Below, piece by piece: positions 12,241 through 22,220 of a stretch of 64,000 nucleotides of DNA. Source of the stretch: Viscum album (Eukaryota > Streptophyta > Magnoliopsida > Santalales > Viscaceae); NCBI GenBank assembly GCA_963277665.1, contig OY728159.1:1016755343-1016819342 (forward strand). Reading direction: 5' to 3'. The notes beneath the pieces are model-generated. The model was not told the origin of the DNA. It was given only the letters and a program-made list of their open reading frames with translations, and made no database searches. The number at the start of each line of letters is the position of its first letter. Position 1 is the first letter of the stretch. The translations under genes were made by a program, and so were the position numbers.

Positions 12241-12740
12241 ACTCCCTTTAAATATTTTAACCAAAAGGGGTTTCATTTCATGTGGATTAAAAGGTAACGG
12301 TAGTTATTTCAAGAGTTAAGATATATATTGACTAGAACTCCCATCAGTAGATTTCCTGAGGTAGGTGTCAAGTACATAGTATTTTTCTATGCATTAAGGA
12401 CCTATAATGGTTGTGTTTAGATTTAGAGTAAGATATTTATTTCTTATGGTTCATGTTTTTTGATATCGCATAACAAAAAACTACATGACCCATGATCTTG
12501 AGCTAGCAGTGATAGTCTTTGCATTGAATATGTTTTGAAACTACATGATGGGAACATACTTTATCATCTACTTTGACCACAGTAGTCTCAACTGTAAATT
12601 CTATTAGATGGATCTTAAAGTGAGATAAAGGTGATGTATAGAGTTCCTCTAGGACTATGACTTTGATATTGGCTATAATACTAGGAAGGGGAAAATGGTG
12701 GTAGATGCTCTCTATAAGAGATCATGTTCTTAGTTTTTGG
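12241..12740 (+). pseudogene. gypsy I RNase H
   Basis: Removes the RNA strand of the hybrid. From 12480 the frame reads NYMTHDLELAVIVFALNMF, then NYMMGTYFIIYFDHSSLN, matching NYPTHDLELAAVVFALK...HYL.G....IYTDHKSL. It ends with a decayed form of the usual YDF-I-Y-PGK-N-VADALSR motif near 12660-12720. Stops and shifts are present. Confidence 0.8.
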
Positions 12741-13019
12741 ATAAATAATTAGAGTAGATAGCCTCATTTAGGTTTCCCTTAGTGTAAATGATGGTGATTT
12801 ATATCTTCATTCAATGGCTATAACCCCCACCTCTTCTATTTTTTGTTAGGGAATCTCAGTGGGTAGATATCAACAATGAGACCTTACATGCTCTGATATC
12901 CATTATATGTGCTCATGATGGATATTTTGATGATTGGAAAAGGATATTCTACTCAGAGGATAGACCATGGTATCATTAATATTATAAGATAAGGCTATGT
13001 GGAAATTTTATACATTCCC

Positions 13020-13900
13020 TTTGGAGGTACATACTAGTGTGGAAAAGATGTAATAGGAACTCTGAGATTAGTTTTGGTGGCCAAACATAAAGCATTGTGT
13101 TAAGGAGTTTGTCTATTGATGCCTAATTTGTCAACAAGTGAATACTGAGCACCAGGTTCTAGTGGGATTAGCTCAATACCGTTATGTTCATGTGTGTATG
13201 TGGGTTAGGATATCCATGTAATTTGTTATGGGGTTACCACATATATTCAATTGACATGATACCATTAGAGTGATCATAGACAGAATCAGTATGTGATCCC
13301 AGTTCTTAACTATTCAAGAGCAGAGATCTGTAGAAATATTGGTATGTTTGTACATGATGGAGATAGTCAGGATACATGGAGTTCCCTCAATGATCATTTC
13401 ATATCATTAAATTAACATCACATCATGATTATGGAGAGGATTATGGGATTCCAATGGGACTCAGTTGCATTTGAGCATGGAGTTTCACCTCAATGCTGAT
13501 GACCAGATAGAGTGGACCATTGAGGCCTTAGAGGACATACGACATGCTTACATTTTGGATTTTTGACTATAGTTGGTATGATCAACTACCCTTGGTGGAG
13601 TTTTCATATTACAACCACTTCCATTCCACCATCATTATGGCACTATTTAAGTCCTTATATGGGTGACCATATAAGTCACCAAAATGTTGGATAGATCAAG
13701 AAAATTCAATGCTAATGGGCCCAGAGTTAGTATAATCTACTACATAGAAGCTTCATATCATCTAAGAGTGGATGTAGACTACAAAGATCCATCGCAATTC
13801 CTATGTGGATTGATGATATTGGTCCATGGAGTTAGGGGCATGTGACCATTTACTCTTGAGGGTTTCACCACAATATAAATTATGAAGATTTTTTGGGGGA
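13020..13900 (+). pseudogene. gypsy I integrase (zinc finger and catalytic core)
   Basis: Inserts the new DNA copy. The zinc-binding part reads FWWPNIKHCVKEFVY, stop, CLICQQVNTEHQ (about 13070-13160), keeping the CxxC of the HHCC finger. The core shows FVMGLPHIFN, stop, HDTIRVIIDRIS, IVRIHGVPSMIIS and, near 13530, TIEALEDIRHAYILDF followed by the remains of a 'LVEFAYN.S.H..I' block. The Asp positions cannot all be followed through the decay. Confidence 0.78.
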
Positions 13901-14286
13901 AATGATTTATCTCTAAGAGTCATTACCCATTTCCAGATAATATGTAGAGTTAGAAATGTGGCATACCACATAGCTCTATCGTTATAGTTAGACTATCCAC
14001 TAGACATCTTCCACGTGTCATAGTTTAGGAGGTTTGTGCCTGAATGATCACATGTTATTGACTAGGGCGAGCTGGACATCAAAGATGGATCTACCTTTAC
14101 TGAGTACCTAGTTGAGATCTAGGATCATAAAGAGATGATCCTTAGTGAGAAATTTATTCCATTAGTGTGTGTTTTTTTGAAGCATGAGAATCGTTTGGAG
14201 TGCACCTAAAGCGGGAGACCTAGATTCGAGCCTACTATGCACATATTTTTTTGTAGGTTTTGATCTATTTCGAACAAAAATCCATA
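13901..14286 (+). pseudogene. gypsy I integrase C-terminus with chromodomain-like end
   Basis: The frame near 14035-14215 reads DHHVIDWGELDIKDGSTFTE, then EMILSEKFIPLVCVFLKHEN. This matches the Tekay/Del family end (EWGEL.., ..IPLVKVLWRNH..EEATWE), a chromodomain-like module thought to bias insertion toward chromatin marks. The closing EEATWE motif is not preserved. This is the main reason for the Tekay/Del assignment. Confidence 0.65.
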
Positions 14287-14298
14287 TGGTGGGGAGAA
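14287..14298 (+). other. polypurine tract of gypsy I
   Basis: ggtggggagaa directly abuts tgtcacaactc of the 3' LTR. It is the classic gypsy plus-strand primer and fixes the LTR start. Confidence 0.88.
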
Positions 14299-14616
14299 TG
14301 TCACAACTCTAATTTGTCCATGTATTACATTGTATTATTATATGGATTTTTTCAGAGCTAATAACTGAGACGACATGATATTATGAGGCCTAATGTGCCC
14401 AGAATTAAATTTTTAAATATATTAAATATATTAATATCACACACATGAAGTTTTCTGAAAAAGGTGAAAAAACAAATGAATTAGGTCCTAGATCAAGAAA
14501 TTCGAGGGCACCATTCAGTATAGAATGTTTTTTACCCTTGGCATGACATTACTAATTTCAGGGTTGATAATTTGTTAAAATGTTTTCAGGGGAATGAAAT
14601 TAAATAAATAATTTAA

Positions 14617-14666
14617 TTATTTTATTTTATTTTATTTTATTTTATTTTATTTTATTTTATTTTATT
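14617..14666 (+). repeat. (TTTTA)n microsatellite, about 10 copies
   Basis: A pure pentanucleotide run in the 3' LTR. The corresponding place in the 5' LTR (about 355-385) has only scattered ttaatttaattta, so the expansion happened after insertion. Confidence 0.9.
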
Positions 14667-16920
14667 CAATGCATTAATCAAACTAATCTATTTAAAAAAC
14701 TATTATGATAAATTTGTAGGGTTTACCACATAAACCTAAAAATTTGAGAGGAGATGTCGAAGAGATCATAGAAGAAGATCTTGGTGAAAAACAATAGATC
14801 CAGATCAGATAGAGGATCATTATGCCATCACAGTTTGTGGATATCTCATATAGCAGTAACTCATGACCATTTTTCATCAAAAATCAATCCAAACTCCATG
14901 TAGGGTTTTGATTTATACTTTTTTGTCCTGCTCTTTCATTCTAATCAAACATGGATCAATTCCACGAACTAAATTTATTTGTACATCGACAATAGATTTA
15001 GTTGTGATTGATTAAATTATTTTTTGTGTTTATTTCCAATTGATTAGAAAATTTCTTTGATAATGAATTGAATCCAAATTAATAAAGGTTGTGGTCTTTT
15101 CCTTACTTGTTTTGGATTATTATTTAACCCGGGTTTCTTCACAAATTCATCATGAGAATTTTCATTGGCTCGTGGTTCAATGATTAACTAGTATTTGATT
15201 ATTTCACGACTGTTTCAGTGTAAAAAATAAATATAATAGTTAAAAATTGTGTCAGTGGTTTCAATTTGGGGATTGGTGAAGATGTAGGATGATTCAAGGA
15301 GGAATGAGACTGGATTTAACTTAGGGTTATGTTCCCACAATGGTTAAGAGGTAATAGCTTGATGCGGTGACAAATCATCTTGACATGTCGATTTCTGAGC
15401 AGATAGAGGACTTTAATTCGATGAGTGGATGATGGTAAATACAAGAGACCTTAGATATATAGATTTTGATGAGGAAAAAAGCACCAGATACATGTATGGT
15501 AGCATGAAGAATATGTCTATGAATCATGAAATTTTCAAGTTACACGACATGTTATGTAGGATCACACACCACGTGGAACCCCCCATCTATAGTAATAGGG
15601 TTTCCATGAAGAGCTAAATATCACACATCACGTGACATGGTCTATGAAGATTGGAATTTAACTCAGAGGTTACACAAGCATGGGTTGTCCAGAGTACATG
15701 CGAAGGCCAGAGTACATAGACACAACTAGAGTACATAGACACGGTCAGGTGTACACGGGTACAACAAGAAAAAATGGTTCGACTTTCAGGAAATATCTAT
15801 AAATTGTGTAATCTTCCTAAATGTTTTGTATATGAATATTTACTTTCTATGTGAGGCAACATTACATGGGAAGATTAGGGGTTGTATGGGTATACCATGT
15901 ACCACTTGTACATGTTATGTGCCCCCATTGAGGGTGTTTGGAGCTCTTCGCTTCTTTAGTTAAGGCCATTATCATTTAATTTTATTCCCTTATTCAATCC
16001 CCTATAGGGTAAAATGTGGAATTTTGTACACATATATGGATTATGATCATCTCTAGAAGATGAATATTAGATAGATTTTATGGTGTCCCTCACTGAGACT
16101 TAAGTGTGATACTCTATCATATTATACTCTAGGTGGGGTTTGTGGAATCTGTGGGACCTCCTTGAGTAAGGCATTAATCTTCTATCTAGAAAACCATTTC
16201 TATATAATTAATGATAACTTTAGATTACTATCCTTTACATAGATAACTGTTCCAATTTGGTTTACAGTGTCCCCTAGTGGTCCTGTGTGTGATCCCCTAT
16301 CAAATTATTAGGTCTTTTGTGACTAGGGAGCTTTCATGGGAAGGCCCCAATGATTGTGACCTATTTGATGATTATCTCGGATGATGGAATGGATCATGGA
16401 AAATATTCTCCATGAATGAGCCTTTTTTCAAGAAGAATCATGTGGCTGGAAGTTTGGTTGTGACTTCTTAGAGGCGCAGTTTCCTTCGTGATAATATATT
16501 GGTTTCTTGTATTTCTATGCACTGTTATATTACTATTATGATATTAGCGTTATTTTTTTTCCAAGTTTAGTTTTTTTTGAGGTGTCAAAATGGGTGATGT
16601 TATACTCACCCCAACAGCATCTCTTCCTTTACAATTCATGCCCTATGCAAACAATGGACCTTCTGATGGAGTCATGGTAGGGAAGGGAGCTGGTGGAGTA
16701 TAGATTGATATTGAAAATAGAAGGTGTTTTCTTGGTGGATGGATTTGATAGTAGACCTCTCCATTATAGTAGGTTAGAATATTTATAATTTTTGTTAGAC
16801 TTGTATTTAGACCCTTTACCACTTTCAGTACTTTACTATTATACTCTGATTGCAGGATCATAGATATATACATGTGTTGTTTTTAGTTATTTTATTTTTA
16901 ATTTTGTTATGGGCTTAGAA

Positions 16921-16942
16921 GTGTGTGTGTGTGTGTGTGTGT
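16921..16942 (+). repeat. (GT)11 microsatellite
   Basis: Eleven GT units in the 3' LTR. The 5' copy at about 2608-2620 has just gtttgtgtgtagg. Confidence 0.92.
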
Positions 16943-16989
16943 CTAGGTACTATAGGATAAGGCATCCCATGTGTGTGACATTCCTACTC

Positions 16990-17280
16990 ATAATCATCTC
17001 ATTAATTATTTATTCCAAAAATATTGTGAGAACAAACAACAAAGAAAGAAAAAAAGAAAAGAAATAAGGGAAAAAGGATTATGGAGGCATGAAATAGTGG
17101 AGACCCAACATATAACCTATTACCAAATTCTCCCTCTTAGGCTTCAAGGAATTTGTTCTTGTGAACCACGTAATAATAGATCCTTGTTTCTCCCTAGAAG
17201 AAAGATGTCTGATTTCTTATGTTGTCAGAAAATACAGGATCTTCCTCTCCAACAAAATATATATTCTACATACCAGGACT
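16990..17280. other. ~290-bp insertion of unknown origin in the gypsy I 3' LTR
   Basis: This segment has no partner in the 5' LTR. It contains a purine run (aaagaaagaaaaaaagaaaa) and then non-repetitive sequence with a 121-codon ORF (16971-17336) that starts in LTR sequence and is probably chance. I see no clear terminal repeats or target duplication. Confidence 0.55.
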
Positions 17281-17335
17281 GTTGGAGGTGGTCTTGGGGT
17301 AGTCGTGATTCAGGCCCCATTTGGCCAGCTCAATA

Positions 17336-18376
17336 AATATAACTAGACTAATTCATCATTCCTTGATAGGTATTTATGTGTTTTAAATGTTACTTTCTCA
17401 ATTTTATTTTCAAGAAAATATGATTAAAGAGAAGTTCTTTATTTCATACCCCTTATCAATAACCAATCGATAAGATGTTTTAAAACACCCATGGTTTCTA
17501 GAAATTCAAATTTAAATATATAGAACTATTTTTGGTCCATTTTTAGTTTTATGAAAATTATTATTCCCTTTTCATCTTTAATGATTCGATACCTTTTTTT
17601 GAAGAACCCCACTTAGAAGTAATATTTATTGATTTATTTATCCACACCATTTTATGTATTTAATTCACAGTGAATTAATTTTCATGTTCAATGTTTATTT
17701 ATTTATCCAAAAAACATACATGAATGGTTTAATTTATCCTTTCATAGAATTCAATGTGACATGATAAATGGGTATTTTATAAGACATGATTATGTAACTC
17801 ATTTCTTTCCATGGTAATTCATATGTTTATGACTTAGGATTTATTTCCCTCTATGGAACAAATAAGACAGAACATGTTTTGATGAGTGTTCCAAAATAGT
17901 TCTCCAATTCATTGGGTAATGTTTTTCCACAAGAGAATATATGTGTAGTTTTAGGGAGTAATCCTAATCCATGATGGGATGTTGTCCACAATGTAATGTT
18001 TCCTTGGTAGTTAGCCTTGACTTATGCTTACATAATGTTTTAAGTTACTTCCACATTCATATATAGACATGATATTATGATTTCATGTTCATAAATTTAT
18101 GATTTCATATGATTATTCCTGATCCTTGTATTTTATCTTATCATGTTATGCCTTTTAATTCATATCATATGCTTCATATCAGGTTTAATACCTTATTAGG
18201 ATTTGGAGCACACCCCTTTTGTTTATGTATTACCTAGGTTATCCCATATAGTTTTAGGTGCTCCAAGTTATTTATGATCTCATTATGGATATTAAAATAA
18301 AGACATTTTATTTTATTTTCTTCTTGATTGTTTATGAAACTAGTCATCTAAAGTCACTAGGCCACTCAATCTCAGG
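17336..18376. other. non-coding AT-rich flank, probably old LTR-derived
   Basis: No ORF or RNA gene seen. Around 17965-17995 the phrase aatccatgatgggatgttg resembles modules in the LTRs of gypsy II and III (about 32075, 39610 and 49660), and gagcacacccct near 18206 recalls the sequence close to many gypsy LTR ends. It may be a fragment of another LTR. Confidence 0.4.
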
Positions 18377-18391
18377 TTATGTTTATTGAAT
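18377..18391. repeat. target-site duplication of the composite SINE (left copy)
   Basis: ttatgtttattgaat, identical to 19233-19247. Fifteen bases is typical of LINE-driven retroposition and unlike the 5 bp of LTR elements. Confidence 0.85.
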
Positions 18392-18549
18392 TTTTTTAAG
18401 GTTGGGGCCAATGCCTCATTTTATTATTTAAAGAAAAGACCTCTTTAGACTGGGTTGAGGGACACCCATTACATACCCTAAAGGCCCAAGGCCAAGTGGC
18501 CTAAATACGAGGCTTGAAAGCCCATTTTCTTGTCCCAAAGGGCCCCTTG

Positions 18550-18676
18550 GTGAATAGTACTACTACAGTACCTGGATTTCTATAGTACTTGCTACAGTAC
18601 CACCACCACTACAGTACCTGCTATAGTGCCACCACCACTACAGTTCTGCTACTGCTACAGTGCTGCTATAGTACCG
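18550..18676 (-). repeat. CTACAGTACC-type tandem tract inside the composite SINE
   Basis: On the + strand the bases run through degenerate copies of ctacagtacc, ctatagtgcc and accaccact spaced irregularly by about 10-25 bases. The motif agtact/agtacc recurs at least seven times. Confidence 0.75.
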
Positions 18677-18689
18677 AAAAATTAGTCCC

Positions 18690-18750
18690 TGCCCAGATTT
18701 GATCCTGGGTCTTTTAGATGCCATGCAGGATCTTGTACCACTAGGGTACA
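18690..18750 (-). repeat. third tRNA-like module of the composite SINE
   Basis: On the minus strand, ccctagtggtacaag (A-box-like) precedes ggatcaaatct (B-box-like, degraded from GGTTCRANTCC), with about 30 bases between. It differs from the heads of the two 234-bp units, so it came from another tRNA or SINE. Confidence 0.5.
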
Positions 18751-18761
18751 TTCTTGTTGCT

Positions 18762-18995
18762 AAATGTGTTGTTGGGTAACGAGTTATTGGGGTGGCCTCC
18801 CCACCTACGCAATGAAAGTCCCCAGCGAGGCCCAAGGTGGCCAACCCTTGGGCTTAGGCCAATTCCCAACATGGTAGAGGGGCCCATGAGATGTTCGTTA
18901 ACATATAGTGTGCCTTGCTTTGCAAGTACTCGAACCCAAAACATCGATGTCAGGACGCCAATTCCTTTAACCAACTCACCCATTCCCCATGGGAA
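18762..18995 (-). mobile_element. SINE unit 2 (234 bp, downstream tandem copy)
   Basis: It repeats 18996-19229 at an exact offset of 234. On the minus strand the A box reads TGGTTAAAGGAATTGG (18973-18958) and the B box GGTTCGAGTAC (18936-18926), one base from GGTTCGAGTCC. The body includes gggttggccaccttgggcc and ccaataactcgttaccc. It follows unit 1 directly. Confidence 0.78.
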
Positions 18996-19229
18996 AATGT
19001 GTTGTTGGGTAATGAGGTATTGGGGTGGCCTACCCACCTATGTGCCCCATGTCCCCAACAAGGCCCAAGGTGGCCAACCCTTGGTCTTAGGCTAGTTCAC
19101 AACAGGGTAGAGGGGCCCATGGGAGGTTTGGTAGCATATAGTGCATATTGCTTTGCGAGGACTCGAACCCAGAACCTCGGGGTCAGGACACCACTTCCTT
19201 TAGCCAACTCACCCATTCCCCTTGGTCAG
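18996..19229 (-). mobile_element. SINE unit 1 (234 bp, upstream tandem copy)
   Basis: On the minus strand the A box reads TGGCTAAAGGAAGTGG (19206-19191) and a perfect B box GGTTCGAGTCC (19169-19159), spaced as in a pol III internal promoter. The body matches unit 2. This copy has the better promoter and lies at the 5' end of the composite, where transcription would start. Confidence 0.8.
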
Positions 19230-19232
19230 GGT

Positions 19233-19247
19233 TTATGTTTATTGAAT
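19233..19247. repeat. target-site duplication of the composite SINE (right copy)
   Basis: ttatgtttattgaat, identical to 18377-18391. Confidence 0.85.
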
Positions 19248-20060
19248 ATTAATGTCAAAAATCAAGTAATAATATGTGTAAAATACATGGGTGAATACAG
19301 GGTGCCCCTAGTACATTATGGATTATACATGTATATGTAATAAAGGTAAACATGTCACACAAGAACATTGTAGGTCATGAGCTAACAAGGCCTCCATATG
19401 TCTATGAACATTAAGTCATTATGTTCAAACTGAGCTAACGCATCATTCATTTATACCAGCTTTGACACTATATTGGAAACAATTCATAGCCACATTCCCT
19501 AAATTTAAGTCCAATCCTATACCTAAATTATTAGATAAGGTTGTCTCATTGAATCCCAAAACATATTATAATGTGTGGGTAGGTTTTCCACAAGCCTTCA
19601 ACCATTACATGAAGGTGTAGGGTATAATTATTTATCAAATTACTAAACTCACCTTTTTACTAAAGGTGGACCTTTTTACACCTCCACACTCAAGTTGAGG
19701 TTATCCATATATTAGTCTCTACATTATATCTATGTGTAGGGTTTATTTTTTGTATCTTAAATTACTTCTCAACCAGTACCTATCACATGGGGCGGGCACA
19801 CATTCCCTCTCCCATCCTCTTACTTATTAAGAGGTCACACCTGACCACTCCCCTTACCTAGGGTGGGTCTCATAAGAACTAGTGTACCAATACCCTCTCA
19901 CTTAGGGTGATCCATATTAATACCACTTCACTAATGAAAATTCCAAACATCTTGAATACTATAATCTCAATAAGGGTATGGCTTAATCCATACCCGCATC
20001 TCCGCATAATTTGGGTGTGGGTTAAAACCTACACATAGATGAAATAGAAAGTGGGAATGA
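19248..20060. other. non-coding sequence up to the copia 5' LTR
   Basis: No gene seen. From about 19680 the + strand is C-rich (ccattccctc-type phrases), resembling 29995-30560 on the other side of the copia element. The two are probably one older repeat split by the copia insertion, possibly a minus-oriented gypsy LTR. Confidence 0.4.
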
Positions 20061-22210
20061 TGTTAGGACCATTTTGGATGGAAGTTGTTTTTTAATGATA
20101 GAAAAACTCATTCACCATATATTTTGAATTTTTTATCATTATGAAGAAAAAACATATATTATAATTTTTCATGATTGGATGAAGGGTTCATCGAACTTAG
20201 AAGAGTAGATGCATATTTCTATATAAGTTCTATTGATTACATTGTTTTTGAAGATGTTTTTTTATCTTATTTTGGACTCATATTTTATGGAATGAAGTTT
20301 CCTAGAAAAGAGTGGAAATATGTATCAGATTAAAAAATATAGAGTTTTTTAACACACAATTTGATGATTATTTGTTTGGATAATAGTTCTTAACATCATA
20401 TGTTGACAAAAAAACTTATGATCCCAGATTTTTGAAAGTAATGGGCACAAATTTTTTTTAAAGAAGAAATTGAAATGTTACTTTTTAGTGTTTCTAAGAA
20501 GATAAAGTTCTTCGGGTACGAGTCATAGAATCTAGATGCACTAGATACATGTGTTTTTTTGTCTAGTTTTTTGAATGTGCTAATGTCAACAGTTTTTCAA
20601 AAGTTATGATCATTTGATTCATAGGATGGGCCAACTCATTGGTAGAGATATTGATATGGTCCATTTTTTAATGTGTGGAACCGATCAAGAAGAGGATTTT
20701 CAAATACCAATCAATCAGTTGAAAATAAGACATTAACCTATTGGGTGAGATATTCAAACTTAGAAAAACTATAGTTGTTGACACTGATCAATCGAAAAAA
20801 CTGATCAATTATATGTACATCAGAGGCCAATCAATCAAATGAAATTCAAAAATGTGGATAACCATTTTAAAAAGTTGTGATTTCTATATTTTAGGTCAAT
20901 ATGTTTTTTACATTATTTGACATTGATATATCAGAAAACTATTGACATTGATAAGTCATTAGGTGTTGAGTTTCAATGGATGCAGTTTCATCAGTCTGAG
21001 GAATAGTTGAACAAATGAAGAAAGTGTTTAAAAATTTAAGAATTATGGAATTTGTTACTAAACTATTGTTTTAGTTATATTATGTATTTATAATTTTCAA
21101 CAATGTTTAAAGAAAAATATTTTCATCCAGTTTCAATTTCTGGGGTGAGAAGCCAAGTTTTCATTTGGATTGAGTTAATCATAATGATTTTTTTTTGAAC
21201 TGAGTATATTTAATGTTCTTTTTCTAATGAGGATGAAAATTACGAGGTTCTGGAAAATTAAAAAAATAATATATAAGACTCTAGATGATTCTATAATAGT
21301 TTATAAGTGGTCAAATGGAATTCAAATGAATATAAATTTAGATGAATCAGAATTTCATTGAGCAGGAAAAAAAATTTAGTTCCTACCATTTTTTATTTTT
21401 GAGAACATATATAAAGGGGTCAACGTAAAATGTATTCTAACACTGTTCACATGACAAAAAGGTGGAGTGATGAAGTTTTATTTTGAGACACAATTTACGA
21501 AGGAAGAGTTCAAGAATGAATAAGTGTTCAGAAAAGTGGTGTTCAGGATTCACCATATCAGACTTAATAATCCGACCAAATAATCATACTCATAGTTTCT
21601 GAAAGACTAACAAGAATGGAAGAGTAGGGTTATAGTTTTATGTACATTAATCAAACTGACACTTTTCCAAACTTAATAATTGAACAGAATAATTAGAGTG
21701 GAAATAAAAATTAGTTTTTTTGTGAAGTCCATTGAAGATGATTCAACCAGATTCCGAGTAAGAAAGTGAAGGATTTTTTCCAATAATATCAAAAGTTTAT
21801 GTTTTTAAAGAATCATACTGATAGTTTTTTATCCAATTTGTGTAGAATTCTTAATTTGTTACAAAAAATCATTTTTATCTTTTAAATACTAGAAAATACA
21901 CATTCACTATTATATTGATCATAGTGATAAACATGTGTAAGGGTATTTTTTACTTATTATATTCATGAAAAAGGATTGTTTTCAATTAGATTTTGTGGTA
22001 TTTTATTACTTCTAATCCATTCCAAGTACTATAGACTCTTATTGAGTATTGAAATTTATTAATAATTTGGTTCTTATAGATGTTTGTGAGTATGTTTTTT
22101 AGAGATGTTATTTTTCATTAAAATAAGGAGAATGTTGTTAAGAAAGTTAACATAAAAAAATTAAAACTAATTCACCACTTACCCCTCTTTGTGATTACAT
22201 TAATCTGGGT
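20061..22210 (+). mobile_element. 5' LTR of the copia element
   Basis: It aligns with 27931-29994: tgttaggaccattttggatg against tgttgggaccatgttggata, then attatgaagaaaaaac / attatgaaaaatcac and a shared end around aagaaagttaac / aagaaagtcaac. It ends near ctgggt, just before tggtccattt, which sits where the PBS (TGGTATC...) should be. Confidence 0.78.
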
Positions 22211-22220
22211 TGGTCCATTT

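Larger units (their letters stand above)
22..17335 (+). mobile_element. gypsy I: decayed Ty3/gypsy chromovirus (Tekay/Del-like), nested host
   Basis: A full-length but long-dead LTR retrotransposon. Order on the + strand is LTR, PBS, gag, protease, RT, RNase H, integrase, polypurine tract, LTR, which is the Ty3/gypsy order (integrase last). The integrase C-terminus carries a chromodomain-like stretch of the Tekay/Del type (EWGELDIKDG, then IPLV). The 5' LTR start is placed at the TG of tgtcccaaaa and the 3' LTR start at tgtcacaact, which follows a textbook purine tract. The gag gene is interrupted by a minus-strand LARD-like element at 3455-10136. Frames are broken throughout, so it is non-functional. 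A target-site duplication is not convincing (ttata on the left, about atata on the right). The two LTRs differ more from each other than those of the nested element do, consistent with the nested one being younger. Confidence 0.85.
14299..17335 (+). mobile_element. 3' LTR of gypsy I, with an internal insertion
   Basis: It aligns with 22-2745 from tgtcacaactc to ttcctactca at 16989. The alignment then breaks and resumes at 17281: gaggtggtcttggggtagtc here against gaggttgtcttagggtcatc at 2692. It ends near 17335. The extra ~290 bp (16990-17280) is therefore an insertion or replacement. It also holds a (TTTTA)n and a (GT)n expansion absent from the 5' copy. Confidence 0.75.
18392..19232 (-). mobile_element. 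composite (multimeric) tRNA-derived SINE
   Basis: An ~840-bp insertion bounded by a perfect 15-bp duplication. Read on the minus strand it holds a tRNA-like head with A and B boxes plus body (unit 1), a second tandem copy of the same 234-bp unit, a third tRNA-like module, a CTACAGTACC/GTACTGTAG-rich tract, about 150 bp of unique sequence, and an A-tail (AAAAAAA at 18397-18391) against the duplication. Because one duplication surrounds the whole array, it seems to have been retroposed as one transcript. Such elements borrow LINE reverse transcriptase, and none is visible nearby. I do not recognise the SINE family. ORFs read through it (18741-19340) are chance. Confidence 0.75.

Noticed and set aside
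16971..17336. 121-codon ORF across the gypsy I 3' LTR insert
   Set aside because: It starts in LTR sequence, crosses the insert and ends in LTR again; no family resemblance and low-complexity Lys/Arg run.
18900..18990. Functional tRNA gene on the minus strand
   Set aside because: A and B boxes are present, but the flanks do not pair into an acceptor stem and the module repeats as part of a 234-bp SINE unit.
18741..19340. Three overlapping ORFs of 98-141 codons
   Set aside because: They run through the two SINE units and repeat each other at the 234-bp offset; SINEs do not code for protein.
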